A DNA stretch of 13,461 nt from Nanobdellota archaeon. Lineage in GTDB: Archaea; Nanobdellota; Nanobdellia; Pacearchaeales; GW2011-AR1. The notes beneath the pieces are model-generated. The model saw only the letters and a program-made list of their open reading frames with translations. It did no database searches and was not told the DNA's origin. The first letter of the stretch is position 1; each line of letters opens with the position of its first letter. Positions 5,781 to 12,845 of this stretch are shown here, one piece after another. The translations under genes and the position numbers were made by a program. Where the stretch lies: the NCBI GenBank assembly GCA_018830685.1, contig JAHJRR010000053.1:1-13461 (forward strand). Direction: 5' to 3'.

Positions 5781-6479
5781 TTACCATACCTTCACCTTGA
5801 GGATTCCTACTTTTCTTGAAACGTCTGATTCCTTAATGTATTCTACTGGGAATTCTTCTATGTAAATATTTGTTCTTGAAATTTCTTTTTTTTCTGTTGC
5901 AATTTTCTCCCCTTCGCTATCGGTGAATTCAAATTCAAAGTTATTTATTGCGGGAATATGCAATCTTTCTTTTAGTCCTGCATAGTCTGTTTCATATTCT
6001 TGTGCTATGGAAATAATGTTTTCAGTGACGACAATGTTTTCTTTTTTTATGAATTTCCCATATAGGTCTTTCTTAGTGGAACATGAGGGTCCTCCTTCAA
6101 TTTCTGCAAATGTGTCTGAGCCGTAGATTCTGAAAAATGATTCTCCTCCTTCAGGATATATATTTAGATGTTCTCCCGTGTATGTTGCAGTTACGATATT
6201 TCCTGAAGAGTCTGTGGCAACAAGATTTTTTCCAATTTGAAAATTAGTTAGGAAGTCTCCGATTCTGGCACAATTGGATGAGTCTGTGTTTGTCTTTATT
6301 GAGATAATTGTGATTTCTGTGGAAAATTCTTCAACGAGATTTCTTTTCAAGTTTTTTATTAGGTTTTGGTTTTCATTGCTTTCGATGGCAGGAGAAATAA
6401 TTACATAGGTGAATATAACAAATGTTATAAATATCCCAAAAGAGATTACGATGCCGACATGAGATCCTTTTTTTTCCAT
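5781..6479 (-). CDS. Prepilin-like protein downstream of platform genes
   Basis: This 232-residue protein begins MEKKGSHVGI and continues into a hydrophobic helix to about residue 31. That fits a very short class III leader cut after KKG. The rest is a hydrophilic, beta-rich exterior domain with two cysteines (in SSNCAR and GPSCST) that could pair. No SD site precedes the ATG. It follows the second platform gene by 10 bases, so translation may be coupled. The exterior domain is not one I recognise. Its position next to the platform pair, away from the four other prepilins, suggests a minor or initiating pilin rather than the bulk subunit; that is inference. Confidence 0.8.
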   Translation of the reverse strand: MEKKGSHVGIVISFGIFITFVIFTYVIISPAIESNENQNLIKNLKRNLVEEFSTEITIISIKTNTDSSNCARIGDFLTNFQIGKNLVATDSSGNIVTATYTGEHLNIYPEGGESFFRIYGSDTFAEIEGGPSCSTKKDLYGKFIKKENIVVTENIISIAQEYETDYAGLKERLHIPAINNFEFEFTDSEGEKIATEKKEISRTNIYIEEFPVEYIKESDVSRKVGILKVKVW

Positions 6480-6489
6480 TTGTGATTAC

Positions 6490-7359
6490 TTAGAAGAGAA
6501 TGTTGGCCCCCGAAGATATCAAAAATGCGATTAGCATTAGTGCGAAAGAGTGTTTTACTCCTGCCTTTACATTTTCTTCTGATAGTTTTCCGATGACTAG
6601 TCCTGTGAAGAAGCCTTGTGTTAAAATTAAGTAAAGGAATGATGTTGCTATTTCTTCTGGACTTACTTCTTCTCCCCCACTTCCACTGCCGAGGAAACCT
6701 AAACCAACATTACTCCCTATATCGCTTCCTGCTGTAGTATCTGAAGCTGGTGAAGAGATTCCTACAAGGAGCGGAAGAATCTGGAACTCTAAGACTAAGA
6801 TTATAATTATGAAGACGAAGAAGATGATGTATCCTTGAACTACTAGAGTGGAGATTGCGGCTTTTCTCTCTTTTTTTAATTTGTCGGACATGGTAACTGC
6901 TTCAGTAACTGCTTCAAGGATTCCTCCTATTTCTCCCCCGCTTTTTTCTGCCTGACTTATTAGGGTTAGAGATCTGGAGACTGTTTTGTTCTTTATGTCT
7001 TTAGAGAATGTTTGAAGGGCTATTCCTAGGGGAATTCCCATAGATATCTGGTTTGCTAATTTTTTTATGTGTTTGCTTAGAGCTCCGTATGGTTTGTCTC
7101 TGACATTAAGAATGCTTTTATTTATGGGGGTTCCAGCTTTAACGCTCTCTACGAGGTTTCTTGAGAATTCTAAAAACATTTCTTCTTTTTCTGCAGAGTC
7201 TTGAGATTCCCTGATTATTGTGAGCACAAAAGGAAGTGCTCCTAGAAGAATTCCTATTCCTAGAATGAAGAAAGATATAGAACCTCCAAAGATAAATGAG
7301 ATTATTATTAAAGAGATACTAATTCCCATTCCAATCCAATGAAATTTTTTTAGTTCCAT
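6490..7359 (-). CDS. T2SF-family pilus platform protein 2 (FlaJ/TadC-like)
   Basis: This 289-residue integral membrane protein has hydrophobic segments at about 7-25, 29-48, 169-194, 238-257 and 269-286. The cytoplasmic segment 55-168 matches a type II secretion F-domain, with the recognisable pattern SRNLVESVKAGTPINKSI (66-83) and EKSGGEIGGILEAV (138-151). An extracytoplasmic loop (about 200-232) is rich in Gly and Ser. Such proteins form the membrane platform on which the ATPase acts to insert pilins. The gene starts one base after the stop of the first platform gene, so the two products are probably made in equal amounts and form a heteromer, like TadB/TadC. Confidence 0.9.
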   Translation of the reverse strand: MELKKFHWIGMGISISLIIISFIFGGSISFFILGIGILLGALPFVLTIIRESQDSAEKEEMFLEFSRNLVESVKAGTPINKSILNVRDKPYGALSKHIKKLANQISMGIPLGIALQTFSKDIKNKTVSRSLTLISQAEKSGGEIGGILEAVTEAVTMSDKLKKERKAAISTLVVQGYIIFFVFIIIILVLEFQILPLLVGISSPASDTTAGSDIGSNVGLGFLGSGSGGEEVSPEEIATSFLYLILTQGFFTGLVIGKLSEENVKAGVKHSFALMLIAFLISSGANILF

Positions 7360-7360
7360 A

Positions 7361-8770
7361 TTAATTTTTTTGCCCTTTTAGTTGTAAGAATCCTAAGAAG
7401 AGGATGTTGATGAATGAAACTACTGTGACGACTGTTATTGTGATTATGCTTGTGCTTAAAGATATGCCGAGACCGCTTATCCTCATCATCATAAGTAAAA
7501 GCATGAGAACCATCGGTGCTGCAATGACGACGCTGATATAAACGTCCATAAAAGTTTCTGCACTTCTTCCTTGTTTTTCTATTTCAATTTTGTATTCAAA
7601 TAAAAGTGTTTGTGCTCTTTTTTCAAAGAAAACGGGGAGGTTTCCTCCAGAGTTGATTGTTGTTGCTAGTCCATTAAAGAGTTCTCCAAGTTTTTTGCTG
7701 GGACTGTTAAAAGATCTATTTTTTAGGGCTGTGACTAAGTCGTATCCGTAGACATTTATTTCGTTTTGTAATTTTGTAAATTCTTTTTTAAGATAAGGAT
7801 ACTCTCCTGTTGAAATAATGATATTGAACATTTTACTTGGTTCAATCATGGAACTAGATACTGCGGACATGTGTATTGCTGCGAAAGGCAGTTCATGGTC
7901 TATTTTTCTTTCGAGAGATTTTTTTTCAAGTGAAGGGTACATGTATCCGAATAAGAATGTCGCTCCTGGTGCGAAAGGTATTATCCAGATGAACTTTAGT
8001 AATCTTGCTAGGATGCTTCCTTCAGGCATTGCGATAAAAGGGGGCAGTGCTGATACACTAAAGAATGTGAGGAATGTTACTAAGAATACTGAGAATATTG
8101 CTATAAGAATTGTTGAGAGGAATACTATTGAGAGATAGACTGCTGGGACAAACTCTAAATTTCCCTTGACTAGGTTTCTTCTTAATCTTTCGAACATTCC
8201 TTTTTTGATGAATGACATTGAGAGATTGTAAAAATACTTGCTTGAGATTTTTGCGTATCTGCTTGGTTTCTTTTCTTTTTTCGTCTCTTCTTTTTTCTCG
8301 CCTTTTTTAATTCTTTTTATTGTCAGTCTTTCATTGGGTGTTAGACCATCTTTTCCTTCTTTTTCTACTTGCCCAGATTCTATATCATCTCTCATCTCAA
8401 GAGGACCTTTTATCGGTTTTAGATTATTGTTCGGGGAATCTGGAGATGCGGGTTGTATCTGTGCTGAATTTTGTTGGACATTAGTTTGTATCAATGATGG
8501 TTCTGAAGTTATTTCATTTTGAGATATTTCTTCTTTTTTCTTTTCAAGAGGATTGGCGAGGGAGACCTTTTCAGTGTAGTCAATTATAATTTCACTTGTT
8601 CTTTTTAGAGAGCCTATGAGATTATTCAACTGTGCAGAGACCATTGATCTTTCTTCAGGGGAGCGCGAATTTCTTAGATGATTAAATGCAGATCCTACTT
8701 CGCCGATTAGCTTTTTCTCAAGAACGATCTTTTCACCTAATTTTTCTAAAAGCATTTCATTTTGATTCAT
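7361..8770 (-). CDS. T2SF-family pilus platform protein 1 with long cytosolic N-terminus
   Basis: This protein has 469 residues. Residues 1-72 are helical and charged, 73-170 is a low-complexity linker rich in Gln, Ser, Pro, Lys and Glu, and membrane segments lie at about 208-238, 256-278, 408-428 and 440-463. Between the second and third, the segment 290-407 fits a type II secretion F-domain (DHELPFAAIHMSAVSSS, TTINSGGNLPVFFEKRA). Single-domain T2SF proteins are usually near 300 residues, so the N-terminal extension is the unusual part. It could reach the ATPase or the 54-residue protein encoded just upstream. No SD site precedes the start, which is 10 bases after the stop of that small gene; coupled translation is likely. 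Confidence 0.88.
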   Translation of the reverse strand: MNQNEMLLEKLGEKIVLEKKLIGEVGSAFNHLRNSRSPEERSMVSAQLNNLIGSLKRTSEIIIDYTEKVSLANPLEKKKEEISQNEITSEPSLIQTNVQQNSAQIQPASPDSPNNNLKPIKGPLEMRDDIESGQVEKEGKDGLTPNERLTIKRIKKGEKKEETKKEKKPSRYAKISSKYFYNLSMSFIKKGMFERLRRNLVKGNLEFVPAVYLSIVFLSTILIAIFSVFLVTFLTFFSVSALPPFIAMPEGSILARLLKFIWIIPFAPGATFLFGYMYPSLEKKSLERKIDHELPFAAIHMSAVSSSMIEPSKMFNIIISTGEYPYLKKEFTKLQNEINVYGYDLVTALKNRSFNSPSKKLGELFNGLATTINSGGNLPVFFEKRAQTLLFEYKIEIEKQGRSAETFMDVYISVVIAAPMVLMLLLMMMRISGLGISLSTSIITITVVTVVSFINILFLGFLQLKGQKN

Positions 8771-8780
8771 TTTATATTAA

Positions 8781-8945
8781 TCAAATTTTTTCAGACAGTC
8801 TTTTTTGGATTTGAAGGAGTAATTTTTTTGCTTCATTGAACTTTTCTGGGTCTTTTTTTCTTTGAGCTTTTTTCATCTGACTAAGGGATTCTTCTAGACT
8901 TTTGGTAATCTGATTCAGAATAGGGATATCACTTTCTTTTAACAT
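8781..8945 (-). CDS. Small helical protein between ATPase and platform genes
   Basis: This 54-residue frame begins MLKESDIPILNQ and ends KRLSEKI. It is highly charged and without cysteine or membrane segment. The pattern suggests two amphipathic helices separated near RKKDPEKF (29-36), so a helical hairpin or coiled coil is plausible. It is supported as a real gene by three points: it fills most of the 225-base gap between two cluster genes on their strand, it has a TATA-like TTTAATA 23-29 bases before the ATG with no SD site (leaderless pattern), and the downstream gene follows after 10 bases. I believe similar small proteins occur beside such ATPases in related archaea, but cannot verify it. 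A role as adaptor for the ATPase or platform is inference. Confidence 0.72.
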   Translation of the reverse strand: MLKESDIPILNQITKSLEESLSQMKKAQRKKDPEKFNEAKKLLLQIQKRLSEKI

Positions 8946-8967
8946 AAGTGATTCAGTGAAATTGTGT

Positions 8968-8974
8968 TATTAAA
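8968..8974 (-). promoter_or_regulatory. TATA-like box of the 54-residue gene
   Basis: The minus strand reads TTTAATA, 23-29 bases before the ATG at 8945, inside the 50-base gap after the ATPase stop codon. Transcription would begin at the ATG itself, fitting the absence of an SD site. Confidence 0.45.
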
Positions 8975-8995
8975 TTTTTCTTTTTAGAAATAGAT

Positions 8996-10540
8996 TTATT
9001 CAACGTCAAATCTCTTTAAGATATCTTCCGGTTTCTTGTAATATTGTGTGATTATGTCTTGGAATTCTTGGAAGCCGAAAACTTTCTGTTCATACAGCTT
9101 GTAGATTAATTGGGCTCTTTTTTTGAATTCTCTTTGGAGTTCTTCCATAGTAATTCCAAATCTTTTTGAGATTTTTTCAAAAATTTTACTGTTTTTCTTG
9201 AAGTAAAATCTGTCTTCGCTTGGGTCCCAGATAAAAGGTGTGTTTGTCATAGCGATTCCTTCGGCAGTCACATTCATGATTTCTACAATCTCTTTTAGTT
9301 TTCTGGTTTCAAATTTCTGGACTCTTGCGTGAGTCATAATACAGACACAATCTAGAACATTTAATAGTGTTGGTGATAAATCTATCGGAGGGGTTTCTAA
9401 TCTTTTTATTACGGTGTCGACGGAGTCTGCGTGCATGGTGCTTATTGATGAGTGCCCTGATGCCATACCCTGGAATAGAACATAGGCTTCTTTTCCACGA
9501 ACTTCTCCCACAATTACATAATCTGGATTCTGTCTGAATGAGCTTTTTAAAAGAGTGAATAAATCTATTTCTCCTATGTTCCCTGCTCCGATTGCCCCTC
9601 TAACTACACTTGGAAGCCAGTTTTCTCTAGGAAGATTAAGTTCACGAGTGTCTTCAATACTTACAACTCTTGCTTCAGGAGGGATGAAGAACGCGATAGC
9701 GTTAAGAAGAGTTGTTTTTCCCGAAGAGGTTCCTCCCGTGATTAATAGGTTCATCTTATATTGGACAAGTAACCAGAGATATGCGAGCATTTCAGGACTC
9801 ATTGTTCTGAAAGAGATAAGTTGTGGAGGTGTCCAAGGTGTTTTAGTGAATTTTCTTATGGTGAATGTTGGTCCCTTGGATGTTATATCTTCGGTGTATG
9901 TTGCATTGATTCTGCTTCCATCTGGGAGGGTTCCATCTAGGATTGGTGATGCATAAGAGATGTGTTTTCCACTTCTTTGTGATAGTTTTTCTACAAAGTT
10001 TTCTAGTTTGTCCATGTCCCTGAACACGAGATTTGTTTTAAGATTCCTGAAAATTCTGTGGACAACATAAATGGGACTATCAGCTCCGTTGCATTCAATA
10101 TCTTCTGCGAAATAGTCTCTTAAAAGGGGATCTATTTCGTTAAATCCTAAGAAATCTCTGACAAGATAGTAGTATATCTTTTTGTAAGTGTCATAAGTTA
10201 TATTTAGTCCTAGTTCAAATGCGATTATTTTTAATTTTCTGTCGATGTATTCTAGAAGGCTGTCAGTGTCTTTTTTGATGACTGTGTTGAAGTCAATCAT
10301 ATCTCTTAGGGCTACAAGAATTTGTTCTCTATAATCTTCTTCTTCTGCACTTAAAACTGGCTCTTCGACTTCATAAATTACCTCGTAAATTTTTGGGTCC
10401 CAGTGAATATGGATTGTTACGAATGGACTGATTACGCTGTATCTAACATCAATCTTTGTTTTGTCTTCCATCTTTTTTAAGGGTGGAACTTGTGGATTGA
10501 AATCTATAGGAACCCTTGGATAATCCATTATACCTACCAT
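8996..10540 (-). CDS. Pilus assembly ATPase (GspE/TadA/FlaI family)
   Basis: This 514-residue cytoplasmic ATPase powers pilin extraction and assembly through the platform proteins. An N-terminal domain (about 1-250) precedes the motor domain. Walker A is GGTSSGKT (269-276), the Asp-box region is VSIEDTREL (293-301), Walker B is in PDYVIVGEVRGKEA (339-352) and the His box is GHSSISTMHA (362-371). All the key residues of an active ATPase are present. A charged helical tail (about 450-514) follows the core. Archaeal assembly ATPases of this length serve archaella, adhesion pili and Tad-like pili. No archaellum-specific genes such as flaH or flaG are seen here, so a pilus is favoured. The ATG at 10540 has AGAGGA 8-9 bases upstream; an ATG 4 codons later is the alternative. 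Confidence 0.95.
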   Translation of the reverse strand: MVGIMDYPRVPIDFNPQVPPLKKMEDKTKIDVRYSVISPFVTIHIHWDPKIYEVIYEVEEPVLSAEEEDYREQILVALRDMIDFNTVIKKDTDSLLEYIDRKLKIIAFELGLNITYDTYKKIYYYLVRDFLGFNEIDPLLRDYFAEDIECNGADSPIYVVHRIFRNLKTNLVFRDMDKLENFVEKLSQRSGKHISYASPILDGTLPDGSRINATYTEDITSKGPTFTIRKFTKTPWTPPQLISFRTMSPEMLAYLWLLVQYKMNLLITGGTSSGKTTLLNAIAFFIPPEARVVSIEDTRELNLPRENWLPSVVRGAIGAGNIGEIDLFTLLKSSFRQNPDYVIVGEVRGKEAYVLFQGMASGHSSISTMHADSVDTVIKRLETPPIDLSPTLLNVLDCVCIMTHARVQKFETRKLKEIVEIMNVTAEGIAMTNTPFIWDPSEDRFYFKKNSKIFEKISKRFGITMEELQREFKKRAQLIYKLYEQKVFGFQEFQDIITQYYKKPEDILKRFDVE

Positions 10541-10585
10541 TTAATTTTTCCTCTTTTTATCATCTTATTTAGACTCTTCTTAGCA

Positions 10586-10593
10586 TTATAAAT
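10586..10593 (-). promoter_or_regulatory. TATA-like box of the ATPase gene
   Basis: The minus strand reads ATTTATAA, 46-53 bases before the ATG at 10540, so a leader of about 25 bases would include the AGAGGA site. It suggests that the ATPase gene can be transcribed separately from the prepilins. Confidence 0.45.
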
Positions 10594-10601
10594 TTTTTTA
10601 A

Positions 10602-11129
10602 TTAGTTTATTATCTCTATGTTGATTATTTTTTTGCCGGTTATTTCTTCAAGACCCTTGTTTGTGATTATTAATCTATATGGTGTTGAGGATTTTCCGAT
10701 TTTTGTAGAAATTTCTTCTCCATTTAATTGAAGATTATGATGATTATAGGTCATGGACATATTGAGATTATTTATGTCTCCTGTTTTTTCGTTGTGGACG
10801 ATTAGATTGCCTACTTGTACGTCAGACCCTGGTTCGCTATATTCATAGACGCTTGCGAGTTCAAATATAATTTTGTCGTTTGTTCCATCGACGGTTATGC
10901 TGCCCTTACTTATTCCAATGTTGATGACTCTTTGGTTTCCGGCGCTTCCGATGTCGTTTATGATTGAATCTATCTCTTGCATAATGTTAATTGATTGTTC
11001 TATTATTCCTTTATCTTGGAGTTCCTCTATTTTTGGTTTTGCGAATGTTAAAACTAGTCCCATTAATGTGAATGCTACTAGTGTGTAGATTACAGTTTCA
11101 ACCCAGACTTGCCCTCTTTTATTTTTCAT
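10602..11129 (-). CDS. Prepilin D, QVWVE-type
   Basis: This 175-residue protein begins MKNKRGQVWVETVIYTLVAF and continues as a hydrophobic helix to about residue 29, then FAKPKIEELQDK. Cleavage after Gly6 would give a mature protein starting Gln with Glu at position 5, the residue used by type IV pilins for register in the filament. The QVWVETVIYTL wording is, from memory, a recurrent prepilin family in DPANN archaea. The exterior domain is beta-rich and has no cysteines. The start is supported by GGTGA (11133-11137) 3 bases upstream and a TATA-like AGTATTAAAA further out. It is the last prepilin before the ATPase gene, with a 61-base gap. Confidence 0.85.
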   Translation of the reverse strand: MKNKRGQVWVETVIYTLVAFTLMGLVLTFAKPKIEELQDKGIIEQSINIMQEIDSIINDIGSAGNQRVINIGISKGSITVDGTNDKIIFELASVYEYSEPGSDVQVGNLIVHNEKTGDINNLNMSMTYNHHNLQLNGEEISTKIGKSSTPYRLIITNKGLEEITGKKIINIEIIN

Positions 11130-11160
11130 ACGTCACCTATTTCTATTTGACTTAGAATCT

Positions 11161-11170
11161 TTTTAATACT
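11161..11170 (-). promoter_or_regulatory. TATA-like box of prepilin D
   Basis: The minus strand reads AGTATTAAAA, 32-41 bases before the ATG at 11129, in the 67-base gap after prepilin C. The distance leaves a short leader that includes the SD site. Confidence 0.4.
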
Positions 11171-11196
11171 TTTCTTTTACAAAGAAGAATCTATCT

Positions 11197-11718
11197 TTAA
11201 CATGGGAGTATGTTGGTTATTGTATCAGAGACTTCGCAAAAGGTTCCATTTATTTTTGGGATTATTTTTATCTCGGGCACAAAGGTGAACCCGGCGTCAT
11301 TCAGATTGAAGATATATGTTGAACCTGAATTGCTTTTTGGAAGAGATATATCTTGTGAATCGTCGTACATTGTTAAGTAGTCTATCTGGGATGTTGTAGT
11401 GTTTATTTCAAAATGGGTGTTTTCTATCGCTTCACTAATTTCTATTATTGCTGCATCTACATAAATATCTCCTATATCTATCGAGAATTGAAGTGTTTGT
11501 ACGTCGGTCTCTGAACCGGTGTAGCAGGTATTTTGGTCGTTAAAGGATACTTTCCCTAAAATATCAAAGCAGGCTTTTGCTCCGCTTGTTTGATCATTGA
11601 CAAGATTTTGAGTCACAGACCACACTATTGATACTGCTACAATTGTCATGGCAACTAAAAGCAGTGTTGCTATAACGACGGAAAGACCTCTTTTATCATA
11701 GAATTTTTTAAAAGCCAT
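11197..11718 (-). CDS. Prepilin C
   Basis: This 173-residue protein begins MAFKKFYDKRGLSVVIATLL. The basic leader ends in KRG (9-11), followed by a hydrophobic helix to about residue 34; cleavage after Gly11 is expected. LSVVIATLLLVAMTIVAVS is the typical archaeal type IV pilin N-terminus (Pilin_N-like, close to the KKAVSPVIAT consensus). The exterior part has four cysteines, two near ACFDILG and NTCYTG, one in TFCEV and one at the last residue, so two disulfides are possible. The start follows the prepilin B stop codon by one base, implying coupled translation. It is a candidate pilin subunit. Confidence 0.85.
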   Translation of the reverse strand: MAFKKFYDKRGLSVVIATLLLVAMTIVAVSIVWSVTQNLVNDQTSGAKACFDILGKVSFNDQNTCYTGSETDVQTLQFSIDIGDIYVDAAIIEISEAIENTHFEINTTTSQIDYLTMYDDSQDISLPKSNSGSTYIFNLNDAGFTFVPEIKIIPKINGTFCEVSDTITNILPC

Positions 11719-11719
11719 T

Positions 11720-12187
11720 TTATAACAAGTTTAGTTCTTGGCCGTATTCTTCATTACATACGTGTGTTGGATCTTCTCCTTCGGAAGTTCCTGCAAGAAT
11801 TGGAATTATCAATACTTCGTCGGGGCTATCAAAATCTAGGCTTATTGAGTTATATAAAATTCCCTGTCTCAATCCTAGTGAAGGCCAGCTGCCGTCGAGC
11901 TCGGTTATACTCGTGGTCGTGTGTCCGCGGTCCTTTGCTATTTTTAGATTAATGCTGTAGATGGGCACTGTTCCTGTATTGGATATTGTTAGGATTCCTG
12001 TTGAGGAATCGTATCCTGATTGGAATGCTACATCTGTACATGCCAGTTCTATGTTTCTTCCAAATTTCTCTTTTTGTTCTGGGATAAAACTTCTGAACCA
12101 GAGGAATATGATTAGTCCGATTATTATAACCATTACAATTAGAAGAACGGTCGCGATGACTGGAGAGACTGCTTTTTTATTTATCAT
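11720..12187 (-). CDS. Prepilin B, classic archaeal Pilin_N type
   Basis: This 155-residue protein begins MINKKAVSPVIATVLLIVMV, an almost consensus archaeal type IV pilin N-terminus. Cleavage by the archaeal prepilin peptidase is expected after KKA (4-6). The hydrophobic helix ends near residue 29 at FLWFRSFIPEQ, and a small beta-rich exterior domain with two cysteines follows. The open frame extends upstream to 12274, but the start at 12187 is chosen because GGTGAT lies 3 bases upstream and the leader then has the right length; starting earlier would put about 29 basic residues in front. Its own TATA-like box lies at 12221-12230. It is a good candidate for a main pilin. Confidence 0.88.
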   Translation of the reverse strand: MINKKAVSPVIATVLLIVMVIIIGLIIFLWFRSFIPEQKEKFGRNIELACTDVAFQSGYDSSTGILTISNTGTVPIYSINLKIAKDRGHTTTSITELDGSWPSLGLRQGILYNSISLDFDSPDEVLIIPILAGTSEGEDPTHVCNEEYGQELNLL

Positions 12188-12190
12188 GTA

Positions 12191-12196
12191 ATCACC
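12191..12196 (-). promoter_or_regulatory. SD site that fixes the prepilin B start
   Basis: GGTGAT on the minus strand, 3 bases before the ATG at 12187, matches the archaeal 16S 3' end. No comparable site precedes the ATG codons at 12274, 12211 or 12205. Confidence 0.65.
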
Positions 12197-12220
12197 AATT
12201 TTCATTATCATGCTCTCGTA

Positions 12221-12230
12221 ATTTATAAAA
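12221..12230 (-). promoter_or_regulatory. TATA-like box of prepilin B
   Basis: The minus strand reads TTTTATAAAT, 34-43 bases before the ATG at 12187. It is flanked by the inverted hexamers CTCGTA (12215-12220) and TACGAG (12244-12249), which could form a hairpin or a weak operator. Confidence 0.5.
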
Positions 12231-12237
12231 CTTAGTA

Positions 12238-12795
12238 TTATTCTACGAGTTGTTCTGTTATTGCGTTTCCGCAACTTGTGAATGTTATTTTCCCATCTGT
12301 TTCTTCAAATCTTGTTGGGGTTATCTGAACAGAGTAGATTGTTGTAATACTCTCGGGGATATTGAAATAATGCGTTTCTGTTTCTCCTGGAAGAAAGTTA
12401 TTGTTGTTAGGGTTTTCTTGTCCTTTATCTGCAAAAGCTATTGAATTTAAAATTTCAGCGGCTCCCGCACTTATTGTAACATTTAGATATTGCGATATAT
12501 CTGTTGCTGCGATATCATCGCTTTCTTCTTTTTTTATGTTAATGTAGTAACCTCTTAGGTTGAATGTTCCTGTGTTGATGAAACTGACTGAGAGTTCTGA
12601 TTCTCCGATGTTGAAAACTGATTTGTTTACATAGAGCGAGACGCCGTCGGGACATCCAAACGATTCTCCAGGGACGTACGATTTGAGCCATTGGAATATT
12701 CCTACACTAATTGCTAGGATGAAGACGACGAGAAGTATGTATCCTATCATTATACTGACTCCTTTTTTATCAAACAGAAATTTTTTCTGAATCAT
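12238..12795 (-). CDS. Prepilin A, first prepilin of the cluster
   Basis: This 185-residue protein begins MIQKKFLFDKKGVSIMIGYI. The leader ends in KKG (10-12), and the helix GVSIMIGYILLVVFILAI runs to about residue 35, then QWLKSYVPGES. The exterior domain starts with CPDGVSLYV and has a second cysteine near the end (FTSCGN), so one disulfide could tie its two ends together. From memory this N-terminal pattern (CPDGVS after the helix) recurs in prepilins of related DPANN archaea. No SD site precedes the ATG. A TATA-like TTTTAATAT 21-29 bases upstream suggests a leaderless transcript. It is followed by prepilin B after 50 bases and preceded by the repeat-protein gene, also after 50 bases. Confidence 0.85.
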   Translation of the reverse strand: MIQKKFLFDKKGVSIMIGYILLVVFILAISVGIFQWLKSYVPGESFGCPDGVSLYVNKSVFNIGESELSVSFINTGTFNLRGYYINIKKEESDDIAATDISQYLNVTISAGAAEILNSIAFADKGQENPNNNNFLPGETETHYFNIPESITTIYSVQITPTRFEETDGKITFTSCGNAITEQLVE

Positions 12796-12815
12796 GTGTG
12801 TAAATATATATTCGG

Positions 12816-12824
12816 ATATTAAAA
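12816..12824 (-). promoter_or_regulatory. TATA-like box of prepilin A
   Basis: The minus strand reads TTTTAATAT, 21-29 bases before the ATG at 12795. This places the transcription start at or very near the ATG and matches the box before the 54-residue gene. Confidence 0.45.
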
Positions 12825-12845
12825 CTTAACGTTTCCAATTTAATA

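Noticed and set aside
12188..12274. Upstream extension of prepilin B
   Set aside because: It would add 29 mostly basic residues before a class III leader that is complete from 12187, where GGTGAT and a TATA-like box are correctly placed.
5324..12795. Archaellum operon
   Set aside because: The ATPase and platform proteins are compatible, but no flaH, flaG, flaF or chemotaxis genes are present, and the platform is split in two.
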